Positions 25,518 to 34,750 of a stretch of DNA of 64,000 nucleotides are shown here, in pieces. Made by a program: the position numbers and the translations under genes. Location of the stretch: contig NZ_CP084265.1 in assembly GCF_022879595.1 (NCBI RefSeq), forward strand, positions 1,612,001 through 1,676,000, written 5' to 3'. The stretch is from Caballeronia sp. Lep1P3. GTDB taxonomy: Bacteria; Pseudomonadota; Gammaproteobacteria; Burkholderiales; Burkholderiaceae. Each line of letters begins with the position of its first letter. Position 1 is the first letter of the stretch. Under the pieces are notes generated by a model. The model had not been told where the DNA came from, ran no database searches, and saw only the letters and a program-made list of their open reading frames with translations.

Positions 25518-26834
25518 TTAATTGAGCGCTGCCATGCGCAGTTTCGTCACCTTCGACACGACCGTCGACAGCGCCTCGATCTCCGCGATAGCGGCATTCG
25601 CGTTCTTCTCGACGGTCTCGTGCGTGATGAGAATGATGTCGGTCTCGCCCTTGCCGCCGCCGTCGACCTGCTCGGATTCCTTCTGCAGCAGCGCGTCGAT
25701 GGAAATGCCCTTGTCCGCGAGAATGCGCGTGATGTTCGCGAGCACGCCCGTCACGTCCGCTACGCGCAGGCGCAGGTAGTAGCCGCTCGTCACTTCCTCG
25801 ATCGGAAGGATCGGCGTGTTCGACAGGCTCTCCGGCTGGAACGCCAGATGCGGCACGCGATGCTCCGGGTCGGCCGTATGCAGGCGCGTCACGTCGACGA
25901 GATCGGCGACGACCGCCGACGCCGTCGGCTCCGCGCCCGCGCCCTTGCCGTAGTAGAGCGTCGTGCCGACGGCATCGCCGATCACGACGACGGCGTTCAT
26001 CGCGCCCTCGACGTTGGCGAGGAGCCGCTTTTCCGGCACGAGCGTCGGATGCGTGCGCAATTCGATGCCCTTTTCCGTGCGCCGCGCGATGCCGAGCAGC
26101 TTGATGCGATAGCCGAGCTCGCCCGCGTAGCGAATGTCGATGGCCGCGAGCTTGCTGATGCCTTCCACATACGCGCGATCGAACTGCACCGGCACGCCGA
26201 ACGCGATCGCGCTCATGATCGTGACCTTGTGCGCGGCGTCGACGCCTTCGATGTCGAAGGTCGGATCGGCTTCCGCGTAACCGAGATCCTGCGCGCCCTT
26301 GAGCGCGGTCGCGAAGTCGATGCCGCGATCGCGCATCTCCGACAGAATGTAGTTCGTCGTGCCGTTGATGATGCCCGCAATCGCTTCGATGCGATTCGCC
26401 GTCAGCCCTTCGCGCAGCGCCTTGATGATCGGAATGCCGCCCGCCACCGCCGCTTCGAACGCCACCATCACGCCCTTTGCGCGCGCCGCTTCGAAAATCT
26501 CCGTGCCGTGCACGGCGAGCAGCGCCTTGTTCGCCGTCACGACATGCTTGCCGTTCGCGATCGCGCGCAGCACGAGTTCGCGTGCGAAGCCCGTGCCGCC
26601 GATCATTTCGCACACGATGTCGATGGAAGGATCGTCGACGACGGCGAGGAAGTCGTCGGTGATCGCGACGCCTTCGGCGGCTTGCGCTTTCGCCGGCGTG
26701 CGCACCGCGATGCGCGCGATCTCGATGCCGCGGCCCGCGCGTCGTTTGATTTCTTCCTGATTGCGGCGCAGCACCGTGAAGGTGCCGCTGCCGACCGTGC
26801 CGAAGCCCAAGAGTCCTACTTTGATCGGTTCCAT
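25518..26834 (-). CDS. hom: Homoserine dehydrogenase
   Basis: A 438-residue enzyme that reduces aspartate semialdehyde to homoserine. N-terminal Rossmann motif VGLLGFGTVGSGT, the catalytic region with AGIINGTTNYILSEM, and a C-terminal ACT domain (from about 355) that is the site of threonine feedback in this family. Between alaA and thrC with gaps of 24 and 15 bases, so the three are co-transcribed. Not fused to aspartate kinase, as usual for beta-proteobacteria. Confidence 0.95.
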   Translation of the reverse strand: MEPIKVGLLGFGTVGSGTFTVLRRNQEEIKRRAGRGIEIARIAVRTPAKAQAAEGVAITDDFLAVVDDPSIDIVCEMIGGTGFARELVLRAIANGKHVVTANKALLAVHGTEIFEAARAKGVMVAFEAAVAGGIPIIKALREGLTANRIEAIAGIINGTTNYILSEMRDRGIDFATALKGAQDLGYAEADPTFDIEGVDAAHKVTIMSAIAFGVPVQFDRAYVEGISKLAAIDIRYAGELGYRIKLLGIARRTEKGIELRTHPTLVPEKRLLANVEGAMNAVVVIGDAVGTTLYYGKGAGAEPTASAVVADLVDVTRLHTADPEHRVPHLAFQPESLSNTPILPIEEVTSGYYLRLRVADVTGVLANITRILADKGISIDALLQKESEQVDGGGKGETDIILITHETVEKNANAAIAEIEALSTVVSKVTKLRMAALN

Positions 26835-26858
26835 ACAGCGCGAGTCTTTAATGAGAGA

Positions 26859-28097
26859 TTAAGCGGAGTGGCGTTTGCGATAGCCGTCGAGAAAGCGCGC
26901 GATGCGGTTGATCGAATCGGCCAGATCGTCGACGTTCGGCAGGAAAACCACGCGGAAGTGGTCCGCCGTCGGCCAGTTGAAGCCCGTGCCTTGAACGAGC
27001 AGCACGCGCTCCTCCAGCAGCAGGTCGGTGATGAACTGCTGGTCGTCGGCGATCGGATACATCTTCGGATCGAGCTTCGGGAACATGTAGAGCGCGGCCT
27101 GCGGCTTCACGCAACTGACGCCGGGAATGGCCGTCAGCATGTCGTAGGCGAGATCGCGCTGCTTGAAGAGCCGCCCGCCCGGCACGATGAGATCGTTGAT
27201 GCTCTGATAGCCGCCGAGCGCGGTCTGGATCGCGTACTGGCCGGGCACGTTCGGGCACAGGCGCATCGACGCGAGAATGCCGAGGCCTTCCAGATAATCC
27301 TTGGCGCGGCGGCGGTTCTCTTCGATGAGGCCCGAAATGGCCATCCAGCCCGCGCGGTAGCCGCACGAGCGGTAGCTCTTCGACAGGCTGTTGAACGTGA
27401 CCGTGATGACGTCTTCCGAGAGCGCGGCCATCGACGTGTGCGTCTTGCCGTCGTAGACGATCTTGTCGTACACCTCGTCCGCGAAAATGATGAGACCGTG
27501 CTCGCGCGCGATGCCGATGAGCTGCACCAGCAGTTCGTCCGAATACAGCGCGCCGGTCGGGTTATTCGGATTGATGACGACGAGCGCCTTCGTGTTGGGC
27601 GTGATCTTCGCGCGGATATCGTCCAGATCGGGCATCCACGCGTTGCTCTCGTCGCACATGTAATGGCGCGGCGTGCCCGCCGACAGGCTGACCGCAGCCG
27701 TCCAAAGCGGGTAATCCGGCGCGGGCAGCAGCACTTCGTCGCCGTCGTTCAGAAGCGCCTGCATCGCCATCACGATCAGTTCGGACGCGCCGTTGCCGAT
27801 GAAGATGTCGTCCAGTTCGACGCCCGTCACGCCCTTTTCCTGCGTGTAATGCATGATCGCCTTGCGCGCCGCGAACACGCCTTTCGAATCCGAATAGCCC
27901 GAGGAGCCGGGCAGATTGCGGATCATGTCCTGAATGATCTCGTCGGGCGCCTCGAAGCCGAACGGCGCGAGGTTGCCGATATTGAGCTTGATGATGCGAT
28001 GCCCTTCCTCTTCGAGGCGCTTCGCGTGTTCGAGCACGGGACCGCGAATGTCGTAGCAGACGTTCTGGAGCTTGTTGGATTTGAGAATCGGTTTCAC
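26859..28097 (-). CDS. alaA: Glutamate-pyruvate aminotransferase AlaA
   Basis: A 412-residue class I aminotransferase that makes alanine from pyruvate and glutamate. It matches E. coli AlaA closely by its start (KSNKLQNVCYDIRGPVLEHA) and has the PLP lysine K240 in SLSKSYRSCGYRAGW. I chose the GTG at 28097, with AAAGAG ahead; the frame stays open to 28430 but the extra part has no family similarity and is low in complexity. It heads the alaA-hom-thrC operon. Confidence 0.9.
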   Translation of the reverse strand: MKPILKSNKLQNVCYDIRGPVLEHAKRLEEEGHRIIKLNIGNLAPFGFEAPDEIIQDMIRNLPGSSGYSDSKGVFAARKAIMHYTQEKGVTGVELDDIFIGNGASELIVMAMQALLNDGDEVLLPAPDYPLWTAAVSLSAGTPRHYMCDESNAWMPDLDDIRAKITPNTKALVVINPNNPTGALYSDELLVQLIGIAREHGLIIFADEVYDKIVYDGKTHTSMAALSEDVITVTFNSLSKSYRSCGYRAGWMAISGLIEENRRRAKDYLEGLGILASMRLCPNVPGQYAIQTALGGYQSINDLIVPGGRLFKQRDLAYDMLTAIPGVSCVKPQAALYMFPKLDPKMYPIADDQQFITDLLLEERVLLVQGTGFNWPTADHFRVVFLPNVDDLADSINRIARFLDGYRKRHSA

Positions 28098-28619
28098 GGC
28101 GGGCGGCTCTTTGATGGACGGTCGGTCGGGTTCGCTTTTTGCGCTTTCGTCGATGCACGCGGCATGCGCGACGGCGACTTGCGCCCGAGGCACAGGCGCG
28201 CGCCGCTTCGAAGCCGCGGTGCACCGCTCGAAAGTATCGACGAAAAGGCGCCGAACAGGCAAAACGGAGTGCTTCTGGTGGTGCGCAAACCGGCGCGCGT
28301 TCTGGATGGACGCGCATGCGGGCGCGGCGGGTGGCGCCGGGCCAGACGAAGGCGCCGACACTGCCGGCTTGGATTGCGTGTCGGCGGCGGCTTGTGGCGG
28401 CACGCGAGCGCAAAGGAACAAATGACGCAAGGACGCAGTGGGCGCATCCGGCCCCGAGCGAACCCGGCGGCCGGAAAGCTATAATTTACTGATTATGGCC
28501 CAGTTCCGCAATGCACCAAAGGGCGGCGGCTAAGCTGCTTTCGCAGGCGCTTCGGTCGCATCCTCGCCGCGCTGGGCTTTCGCTTTTCTTTCGCCCTCTT
28601 TTCTTGCCGGATCATCGTT
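28098..28619. other. Divergent intergenic region, alaA to Mth938-domain gene
   Basis: About 520 bases between divergent genes. It should hold the alaA-hom-thrC promoter. A clear -10 (TATAAT, 28480-28485) faces the right-hand gene. The rest is GC-rich, with open frames that have no ribosome sites or known domains, and I assign none of them. Confidence 0.6.
28480..28485 (+). promoter_or_regulatory. Candidate -10 box for the Mth938-domain gene
   Basis: TATAAT in an otherwise GC-rich stretch, about 135 bases before the TTG start. A matching -35 is not convincing. Confidence 0.45.
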
Positions 28620-28994
28620 TTGAAACTTCATCAGGAATCCAGCGGCGCGCTCAACACCATTACGAGCTACGGAGACGGCTTCGTGGCGATCAATCTGGAG
28701 CGGCACGAAGGCAGTGTCATCGTCATGCCGGATGCGCCCGTCGAAAGCTGGCCGGTTTCGTCGTTCGACGCCCTCACCCCCGAACACTTCGATGCGCTCG
28801 CGCAAGCCGCGCCCGAGGTCGTGATCTTCGGCAGCGGGTCGAAGCTGCGCTTTCCGCATCCCCGGCTGCTCGCGAATCTCGCGAAGCACCGCATCGGCGT
28901 GGAAACGATGGACTTCGGCGCCGCCTGCCGCACGTACAACATTCTGATGTCCGAAGGCCGGCGCGTCGCCGCGGCACTTTTGATCGAAGCGTGA
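28620..28994 (+). CDS. Mth938-like domain protein (DUF498)
   Basis: A 124-residue protein of the Mth938/Xcc1710 family, a small alpha-beta fold of unknown role; the mitochondrial member is an assembly factor of complex I (NDUFAF3). Family features visible here are the ESSGALNTITSYGDGFVAIN start, VVIFGSGSKLRFPHP and the late MDFGAACRTYNILMSEGR. It begins with TTG at 28620. It stands alone before arnT. Confidence in family is good, in function low. Confidence 0.85.
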   Translation: MKLHQESSGALNTITSYGDGFVAINLERHEGSVIVMPDAPVESWPVSSFDALTPEHFDALAQAAPEVVIFGSGSKLRFPHPRLLANLAKHRIGVETMDFGAACRTYNILMSEGRRVAAALLIEA

Positions 28995-29360
28995 ACAAAA
29001 CGGTAGCGCCGGAATCGGCTCGCGGATAAGCGTCCGATAAGGCGCGATGCGGCAGACTCGCGCGGGCTTCGACGGCGCCGAGCGCGCACGCCATGCGCCA
29101 AAGTGACGATTCTCGCGGGTCCTTGCGATACACTCCCGCCCGGCATGCGCCGCGCACACTGCCGGCGACGCGGTTTTGGTGCGCGCGGCGCTTTCTCCAC
29201 CGGATGCGCGCCGCGTCGCGCCGCGAGAACTTGCGGCGCAATTTCGTGCCTGAGCATGCGGCACGGCGCGCGAGCCGCATCCCGAATGCGCGCGTCGCGC
29301 GCGTTCCGCCCATTTCGTTTCAATAGCGCCGCATACAGCGGCATCGGACAGGTCGACTTC
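28995..29360. other. Gene-free stretch upstream of the arn operon
   Basis: About 365 bases. It should hold the arnT promoter. No clear -10, no PmrA-like direct repeat and no RNA hairpin is visible to me; two frames are open but have no ribosome site. Confidence 0.5.
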
Positions 29361-31034
29361 ATGAACGATACGCCTTCGCGGCTACCGCTCACACGTCTTT
29401 CGCTCATTCTTCTGATCCTCGCGCTCGCGATCGTCTGGTTCGCGCCGCTCGGCCTGCGCCATCTCGTGCCGAGCGACGAAGGACGCTACGCCGAGATGGC
29501 GCGCGAAATGTTCGTCACCGGCGACTGGATCACGCCGCGCTACAACGGCTACAAGTATTTCGAAAAGCCGCCGCTGCAGACGTGGGCCAATGCGCTCACG
29601 TTCGCGTGGTTCGGCATCGGCGAATGGCAGGCGCGGCTCTATACCGCGCTCACAGGCTTCGCGGGCGTGCTTCTCGTCGGCTATACGGGCAAGCGCGTGT
29701 TCAACGCGATGACCGGCTTCGCCGCCGCCGTGATCCTCGCGACGTGCCCGTACTGGAACCTGATGGGGCACTTCAACACGCTCGACATGGGCTTGTCCTT
29801 CTGGATGGAAGTGACGCTCTGCGCGCTTTTGCTCGCGCAGCGCCCGGGCGTCCCCGCCCGTCGAGTGCGCCTGTGGATGTGGGTCTGCTGGGCCGCGATG
29901 GGCGCCGCCGTCCTGTCGAAGGGCCTCGTCGGACTGATTCTGCCGGGCGCGGTGCTCGTCATCTATTCGCTCGTTTCGCGCGACTGGGCGCTGTGGAAGC
30001 GGCTTTATATCGGCAGCGGGCTGATCGTGTTCCTGGTCGTCACGGCGCCGTGGTTCGTGCTCGTGCAGATGAAAAACCCCGAGTTCTTCGACTTTTTCTT
30101 CGTCGTTCAGCAATTCAAGCGCTATCTGACGCCCGAGCAGAACCGGCCGGGAGCCTTCTATTACTTCGTGCCGGTGCTGGTCGTCGGCTTTCTGCCGTGG
30201 CTGTCGATCGCGTTTCAGAGCGTGCGCCACGGCATCAAGACGCCGCGCCAGCCGAACGGTTTCGCGCCGGTCACGATGCTGCTCGTCTGGTCGGCGTTCA
30301 TCTTTCTGTTTTTCAGCGCGTCGCACTCGAAGCTCATCTCCTACGTGCTGCCGATTGCGCCCGCCATCGCGCTCGTGCTCGGCCTCTACCTGCCCTCGCT
30401 CACGCGTAATCAGTACCGCAAGCACCTGATCGGCTATGCGGTGTTCCTGATCGCCGCGGCGTTCGGCGCGGTCTTCCTCGGACGCGCGGGCAGCGCGAAC
30501 ACGCCGAACGCGCTTTACCGCGCGTTTCAGGTCTGGGTGTATGCGGGCATCGCGGTGGCGTTCGTCGTCACGATTCTCGCGTTGTGGCTGAACCGGCGCA
30601 GCGTGCTCGCGGGCGCGGCCGGTCTGGGCGCCGCGTGGCTGCTCCTCGGAACGATCGCGGGCACCGGCCACGACGTGTTCGGCACCGACAGCTCCGGCGT
30701 GAAGCTCGTGCCCGCCGTGAAGGCGGCGATGGCGAAACTCCCGCCCGACACGCCGTTCTACTCGGTCGCGAAGCTCGACCACACGATGCCTTTCTACCTC
30801 GGACGCACCATGACGATGGTTCAGGAAGCCGACGAGCTGAATTTCGGCGTGCACGCGGAACCGCAAAAATGGTTGCCGACCATCGACGACTGGATCAAGC
30901 GCTGGGACGCGGACCGCTACGCGCTTGCGCTGCTGCCGCCGTCGCGCTATGACGAGATGCTCGCGCGCCATGTTCCGATGCAGGTGATCGCGCGCGACGC
31001 GCGCCGCGTGATCGTCGAGAAGCCGCAGCCTTGA
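29361..31034 (+). CDS. arnT: Lipid A aminoarabinose transferase ArnT
   Basis: A 557-residue inner-membrane glycosyltransferase of family 39 that moves L-Ara4N from undecaprenyl phosphate to lipid A in the periplasm. The catalytic acidic motif is SDEGRYAEMAREM after the first membrane helix, and about twelve membrane helices fill most of the protein, with a soluble C-terminal part. The ATG at 29361 is chosen; open frame further upstream has no similarity. It is the first of a run of arn genes on the plus strand. This modification gives polymyxin resistance and in Burkholderia is important for growth. Confidence 0.93.
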   Translation: MNDTPSRLPLTRLSLILLILALAIVWFAPLGLRHLVPSDEGRYAEMAREMFVTGDWITPRYNGYKYFEKPPLQTWANALTFAWFGIGEWQARLYTALTGFAGVLLVGYTGKRVFNAMTGFAAAVILATCPYWNLMGHFNTLDMGLSFWMEVTLCALLLAQRPGVPARRVRLWMWVCWAAMGAAVLSKGLVGLILPGAVLVIYSLVSRDWALWKRLYIGSGLIVFLVVTAPWFVLVQMKNPEFFDFFFVVQQFKRYLTPEQNRPGAFYYFVPVLVVGFLPWLSIAFQSVRHGIKTPRQPNGFAPVTMLLVWSAFIFLFFSASHSKLISYVLPIAPAIALVLGLYLPSLTRNQYRKHLIGYAVFLIAAAFGAVFLGRAGSANTPNALYRAFQVWVYAGIAVAFVVTILALWLNRRSVLAGAAGLGAAWLLLGTIAGTGHDVFGTDSSGVKLVPAVKAAMAKLPPDTPFYSVAKLDHTMPFYLGRTMTMVQEADELNFGVHAEPQKWLPTIDDWIKRWDADRYALALLPPSRYDEMLARHVPMQVIARDARRVIVEKPQP

Positions 31035-31134
31035 CCATGCGCCGGGCGCGGGGCGCCGGGCGCCGCGCGCTGCGCTTCGCGCGCACGGCCGTTCGGCATC
31101 CGGCGACGAACCGAGTATCCTTATTTCCCAATCG

Positions 31135-31506
31135 ATGAACCCGATTTCCCTCACTTGCATCGTCATCGGCGTATTGTTGAACGCGTGCGCCCAGTTGCTG
31201 CTCAAAGCGGGCGTGAACGCCGTCGGCCATTTCGATCTCACGACGGCGAACATTCTGCCGGTCGGTTTCAGAATCGCGACGCAGTGGCCGATCATCGGCG
31301 GGCTCGCGTGCTACGTCGTGAGCGTCGTCGTGTGGATCGTCGGGCTGTCGCGCGTCGACGTGTCGATCGCCTATCCGATGCTCTCGCTCGGCTACGTCGT
31401 CAACGCGTTCGCGGCATGGTATTTGTTCGGCGAAGTGCTGTCCGTGCAGCGGCTGGTCGGCATCGGCATCATTCTCGTCGGCGTGGCCGTGCTCGCGCGC
31501 GGCTGA
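31135..31506 (+). CDS. ArnE/ArnF-like aminoarabinose flippase subunit
   Basis: A 123-residue membrane protein with four helices, of the small EamA/SMR type. In E. coli ArnE and ArnF are two such proteins that flip undecaprenyl-phosphate-Ara4N across the inner membrane. Only one is seen here, so it may act as a homodimer. It lies between arnT and arnB, 34 bases before arnB, which supports the assignment. Short general exporters of the EmrE kind look similar, so the substrate is inferred from place. Confidence 0.82.
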   Translation: MNPISLTCIVIGVLLNACAQLLLKAGVNAVGHFDLTTANILPVGFRIATQWPIIGGLACYVVSVVVWIVGLSRVDVSIAYPMLSLGYVVNAFAAWYLFGEVLSVQRLVGIGIILVGVAVLARG

Positions 31507-31540
31507 TCCCGTTTCATTCCACTTGTTAAGCAAAGACTCC

Positions 31541-32710
31541 ATGACTCAGACCTCGCGGCCGTTCCTGCCTTTCGTCAAGCCTGAGATCGACGAGGAAACC
31601 ATTCAGGGCGTCGTCGACGTGCTGCGCTCCGGCTGGATCACCACGGGACCGCAGAACCAGCAGTTCGAAGCGGAGTTGTCGGCCTACTTCGGCGGCCGGC
31701 CGGTGCGCGCGTTCAATTCCGGCACCTGCACGATGGAAATCGCGCTGCGCATCGCGGGCGTCGGTCCCGGCGACGAAGTCATCACCACGCCGATGACCTG
31801 GGTTTCCACCGCGAACGTGATTCTCGAAGTGGGCGCGACGCCGGTGTTCGTCGATATCGATCCGGCCACGCGCAACATGGACCTGAACTTGCTGGAACAG
31901 GCCATCACGCCGCGCACGAAAGCCGTGATCCCGGTGTATCTCGCGGGCCTGCCGGTGGACATGGACCGCCTGTACGACATCGCGCGCGCGCATAAGCTGC
32001 GCGTGATCGAGGATGCGGCGCAGGCTGTCGGAGCGAGCTGGCGCGGCAAACGCATCGGTTCGTTCGGCGATCTCGTGTCGATCAGCTTTCACGCGAACAA
32101 GAACGTGACGTCGATCGAAGGCGGCGCGCTCGTCATGAACAACGAAGAGGAAGCCGAACTCGCGCGCAAGTACCGGCTGCAAGGCATCACGCGCACGGGT
32201 TTCGACGGCATGGACTGCGACGTGCTGGGCGGCAAGTACAACCTGACCGATGTCGCCGCGCGCGTGGGTTTGGGCTCGCTGCGCAAGATCGAGTCGATCA
32301 CGGAGCGCCGCCGCGAACTGGCGCGCCTCTACTTCGACGCGTTCGAAGGCGGCGCGGCGGTGCGGCTCGGCGTCGGCTTGCCGATGAAAAATTTCACCGA
32401 CAGCAACTGGCACATGTTCCAGATCGCGCTGCCGCTCGAGAAACTCGCGCTCACGCGCGCCGAATTCATGGCCGAACTGAAGGAACGCGGCATCGGCAGC
32501 GGCGTGCACTATCCGGCGCTGCATCTGTTCACGCTTTACCGCGAGCGCGGATTCGGGGAAGGCATGTTCCCGCACGCGGAACGGTTCGGCGCGAGCACGG
32601 TGACGCTGCCGCTTTTCCCCAGCATGAGCGCGGACGATGTCGCGCACGTCGTGAAGTCCATCGACGAGATCTGCGAGCAGTTCGCACAGGAACACGGACA
32701 CAACCGTTAA
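31541..32710 (+). CDS. arnB: UDP-Ara4O aminotransferase ArnB
   Basis: A 389-residue PLP enzyme of the DegT/DnrJ/EryC1 family that transfers an amino group from glutamate to UDP-4-keto-arabinose, giving UDP-L-Ara4N. The PLP lysine is K187 in SFHANKNVTSIEGG; the N-terminal FLPFVKPEIDEETIQGV and LRSGWITTGP are typical. The start is the ATG at 31541; the frame is open for six codons upstream. arnC follows after 16 bases. Confidence 0.94.
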   Translation: MTQTSRPFLPFVKPEIDEETIQGVVDVLRSGWITTGPQNQQFEAELSAYFGGRPVRAFNSGTCTMEIALRIAGVGPGDEVITTPMTWVSTANVILEVGATPVFVDIDPATRNMDLNLLEQAITPRTKAVIPVYLAGLPVDMDRLYDIARAHKLRVIEDAAQAVGASWRGKRIGSFGDLVSISFHANKNVTSIEGGALVMNNEEEAELARKYRLQGITRTGFDGMDCDVLGGKYNLTDVAARVGLGSLRKIESITERRRELARLYFDAFEGGAAVRLGVGLPMKNFTDSNWHMFQIALPLEKLALTRAEFMAELKERGIGSGVHYPALHLFTLYRERGFGEGMFPHAERFGASTVTLPLFPSMSADDVAHVVKSIDEICEQFAQEHGHNR

Positions 32711-32726
32711 GGAAACGCACAGCCAC

Positions 32727-33767
32727 ATGAGTCATACGGAATTTCCGGCGAGTTCGCCCGAGGTCTCGGTCATCATCCCGGTGTACAACGAGGCCGACGG
32801 TCTCGCCGCTCTGTTCCAGCGCCTGTATCCGGCGCTCGATGCGCTGGGTGCGTCGTATGAAGTCATCTTCATCAACGACGGCAGCCGCGACAAATCCGCC
32901 GCCCTGCTCGCGCAACAGTTCCACGCGCGCCCCGACACCACGCGCGTGATTCTGCTCAACGGCAACTACGGCCAGCACATGGCGATTCTCGCGGGCTTCG
33001 AGCAGTCGCGCGGCGAGATCGTCGTCACGCTCGACGCCGATCTGCAAAATCCGCCCGAGGAAATCGGCAAGCTCGTCACGAAGATGCGCGAGGGCTACGA
33101 CTACGTCGGCACCATTCGCCAGCAGCGCCAGGACAGCCTGTGGCGCCGAAAGGCGTCGCGGGCGATGAACCGGCTGCGCGAGCGCATCACGAAGATCAAG
33201 ATGACGGACCAGGGCTGCATGCTGCGCGCCTACAGCCGCCACATCATCGATACGATCAACCGCTGCGGCGAAATCAACACGTTCATTCCGGCGCTCGCGT
33301 ACACGTTCGCGCAGAACCCGATCGAGGTCGATGTCGCGCACGAAGAGCGCTTCGCGGGCGAATCGAAGTATTCGCTCTATAGCCTCATCCGCCTGAACTT
33401 CGATCTCGTCACCGGGTTTTCGGTCGTGCCGCTGCAATGGCTGTCGTTCATCGGCGTGATTCTGTCGGTCGGCTCGGCGGCCCTCTTCCTGCTGCTGCTG
33501 GTTCGCCGCTTCATGTTCGGCGCGGAAGTCCAGGGTGTGTTCACGCTCTTCGCCATTACGTTTTTCATGCTCGGCGTGATCATCTTCGCGCTCGGACTGC
33601 TCGGCGAGTACATCGGGCGCATTTATCAGCAGGTGCGCGCGCGGCCGCGCTATCTCGTGCAGACCATTCTCGAGCAGCGCGACGGCCTCTCGATCGCGAA
33701 CCATCCGATGCAGGAAGCGATGCAGCCCATCGCGGCGGTCGTCAGCCGCGAGGGCAACGGTCGATGA
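32727..33767 (+). CDS. arnC: Undecaprenyl-phosphate Ara4FN transferase ArnC
   Basis: A 346-residue GT-A glycosyltransferase (family 2) with two C-terminal membrane helices (about 233-300). It links the formylated sugar to undecaprenyl phosphate on the cytoplasmic face. The VSVIIPVYNEADGL start and TLDADLQNPPEEI (DXD region) are visible. Its stop overlaps the next start (ATGA), so it is coupled to the formyltransferase gene. Confidence 0.93.
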   Translation: MSHTEFPASSPEVSVIIPVYNEADGLAALFQRLYPALDALGASYEVIFINDGSRDKSAALLAQQFHARPDTTRVILLNGNYGQHMAILAGFEQSRGEIVVTLDADLQNPPEEIGKLVTKMREGYDYVGTIRQQRQDSLWRRKASRAMNRLRERITKIKMTDQGCMLRAYSRHIIDTINRCGEINTFIPALAYTFAQNPIEVDVAHEERFAGESKYSLYSLIRLNFDLVTGFSVVPLQWLSFIGVILSVGSAALFLLLLVRRFMFGAEVQGVFTLFAITFFMLGVIIFALGLLGEYIGRIYQQVRARPRYLVQTILEQRDGLSIANHPMQEAMQPIAAVVSREGNGR

Positions 33768-34750
33768 AGCCGCGCGCCGTCGTCTTCGCCTATCACAACG
33801 TCGGCGTGCGCTGCCTGCAAGTGCTGCTCGCGCGCGGCGTCGAAGTCGCGCTCGTCGTCACGCACGAGGACAGCGCGAGCGAGAACATCTGGTTCGGCAG
33901 CGTCGCGCAGGTCGCGGCGGAACATGGCATCGAGGTCATCACGCCCGCCGATCCGAAATCGCCCGATGTGCACGAGGCCGTCGCGAAAGCCGCGCCCGAC
34001 TTCATCTTCTCGTTCTATTACCGGCACATGCTGCCCGTCGCGCTGCTCGCGCTCGCGAAGCGCGGCGCGTACAACATGCACGGGTCGCTTTTGCCGAAGT
34101 ACCGGGGCCGCGTGCCGACCAACTGGGCGGTGATCAACGGCGAAACCGAGACCGGCGCGACGCTGCACGAAATGGCGGAGAAGCCCGATGCAGGCGCCAT
34201 CCTCGCGCAAACGCCCGTGCCGATTCTCCCCGACGACACCGCCGCGCAGGTCTTCGACAAAACGGTCGTGGCCGCCGAGCAGACGCTCTGGCGCGTGCTG
34301 CCCGCGCTGATCGCCGGCGAGGCGCCGCATCTGCCGAACGATCTCGCCGCCGGCAGCTATTACGGCGGGCGCAAGCCGGAAGACGGCCGCATCGACTGGA
34401 CGCAGCCGGCAGCGCGCGTCTATAACCTCGTCCGCGCCGTGGCGCCGCCGTATCCTGGCGCGTTCACGGATATCGGCGAGCATCGGTTCATCGTGGCGCG
34501 TGCGCGTCTCGTGCCCGAAACCGGCGCGCCCCGCGTGCCGCTCGCCCTGCTCGCGCAATTGCGGAGTTTGCCGCCCGGCCTCACCGTGACGGATAATGCG
34601 CTGTTTGGCGTCTGCGGCGACGGCCGCGTGATCGCCGTGCACGAACTGCGCCATCGGCTGCTGGATGCCGCGTCCCGACCCGTGGGCGACGAGCACGCCA
34701 TCGACATCGCCGAATTTGGCCGAATCATTCAATCCTCTCGTCATTCATGA
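33764..34750 (+). CDS. UDP-Ara4N formyltransferase (ArnA N-terminal activity)
   Basis: A 328-residue protein equal to the N-terminal half of E. coli ArnA: it formylates UDP-L-Ara4N with 10-formyl-tetrahydrofolate. Catalytic residues are visible in NMHGSLLPKYRGRVP (Asn and His) and in EKPDAGAILAQ (the Asp). The start (33764) overlaps the arnC stop and the end overlaps the next start, both ATGA. The separate gene is the usual Burkholderia layout; in enteric bacteria the two ArnA activities are fused. Confidence 0.9.
   Translation: MKPRAVVFAYHNVGVRCLQVLLARGVEVALVVTHEDSASENIWFGSVAQVAAEHGIEVITPADPKSPDVHEAVAKAAPDFIFSFYYRHMLPVALLALAKRGAYNMHGSLLPKYRGRVPTNWAVINGETETGATLHEMAEKPDAGAILAQTPVPILPDDTAAQVFDKTVVAAEQTLWRVLPALIAGEAPHLPNDLAAGSYYGGRKPEDGRIDWTQPAARVYNLVRAVAPPYPGAFTDIGEHRFIVARARLVPETGAPRVPLALLAQLRSLPPGLTVTDNALFGVCGDGRVIAVHELRHRLLDAASRPVGDEHAIDIAEFGRIIQSSRHS

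Noticed and set aside
28098..28430. N-terminal extension of AlaA
   Set aside because: The frame is open but low in complexity and has no family match; the GTG at 28097 gives the usual start.
23895..28484. A very long open frame on the plus strand opposite thrC, hom and alaA
   Set aside because: Same reason: composition is that of a reverse-strand shadow, and three well-known genes lie on the other strand.
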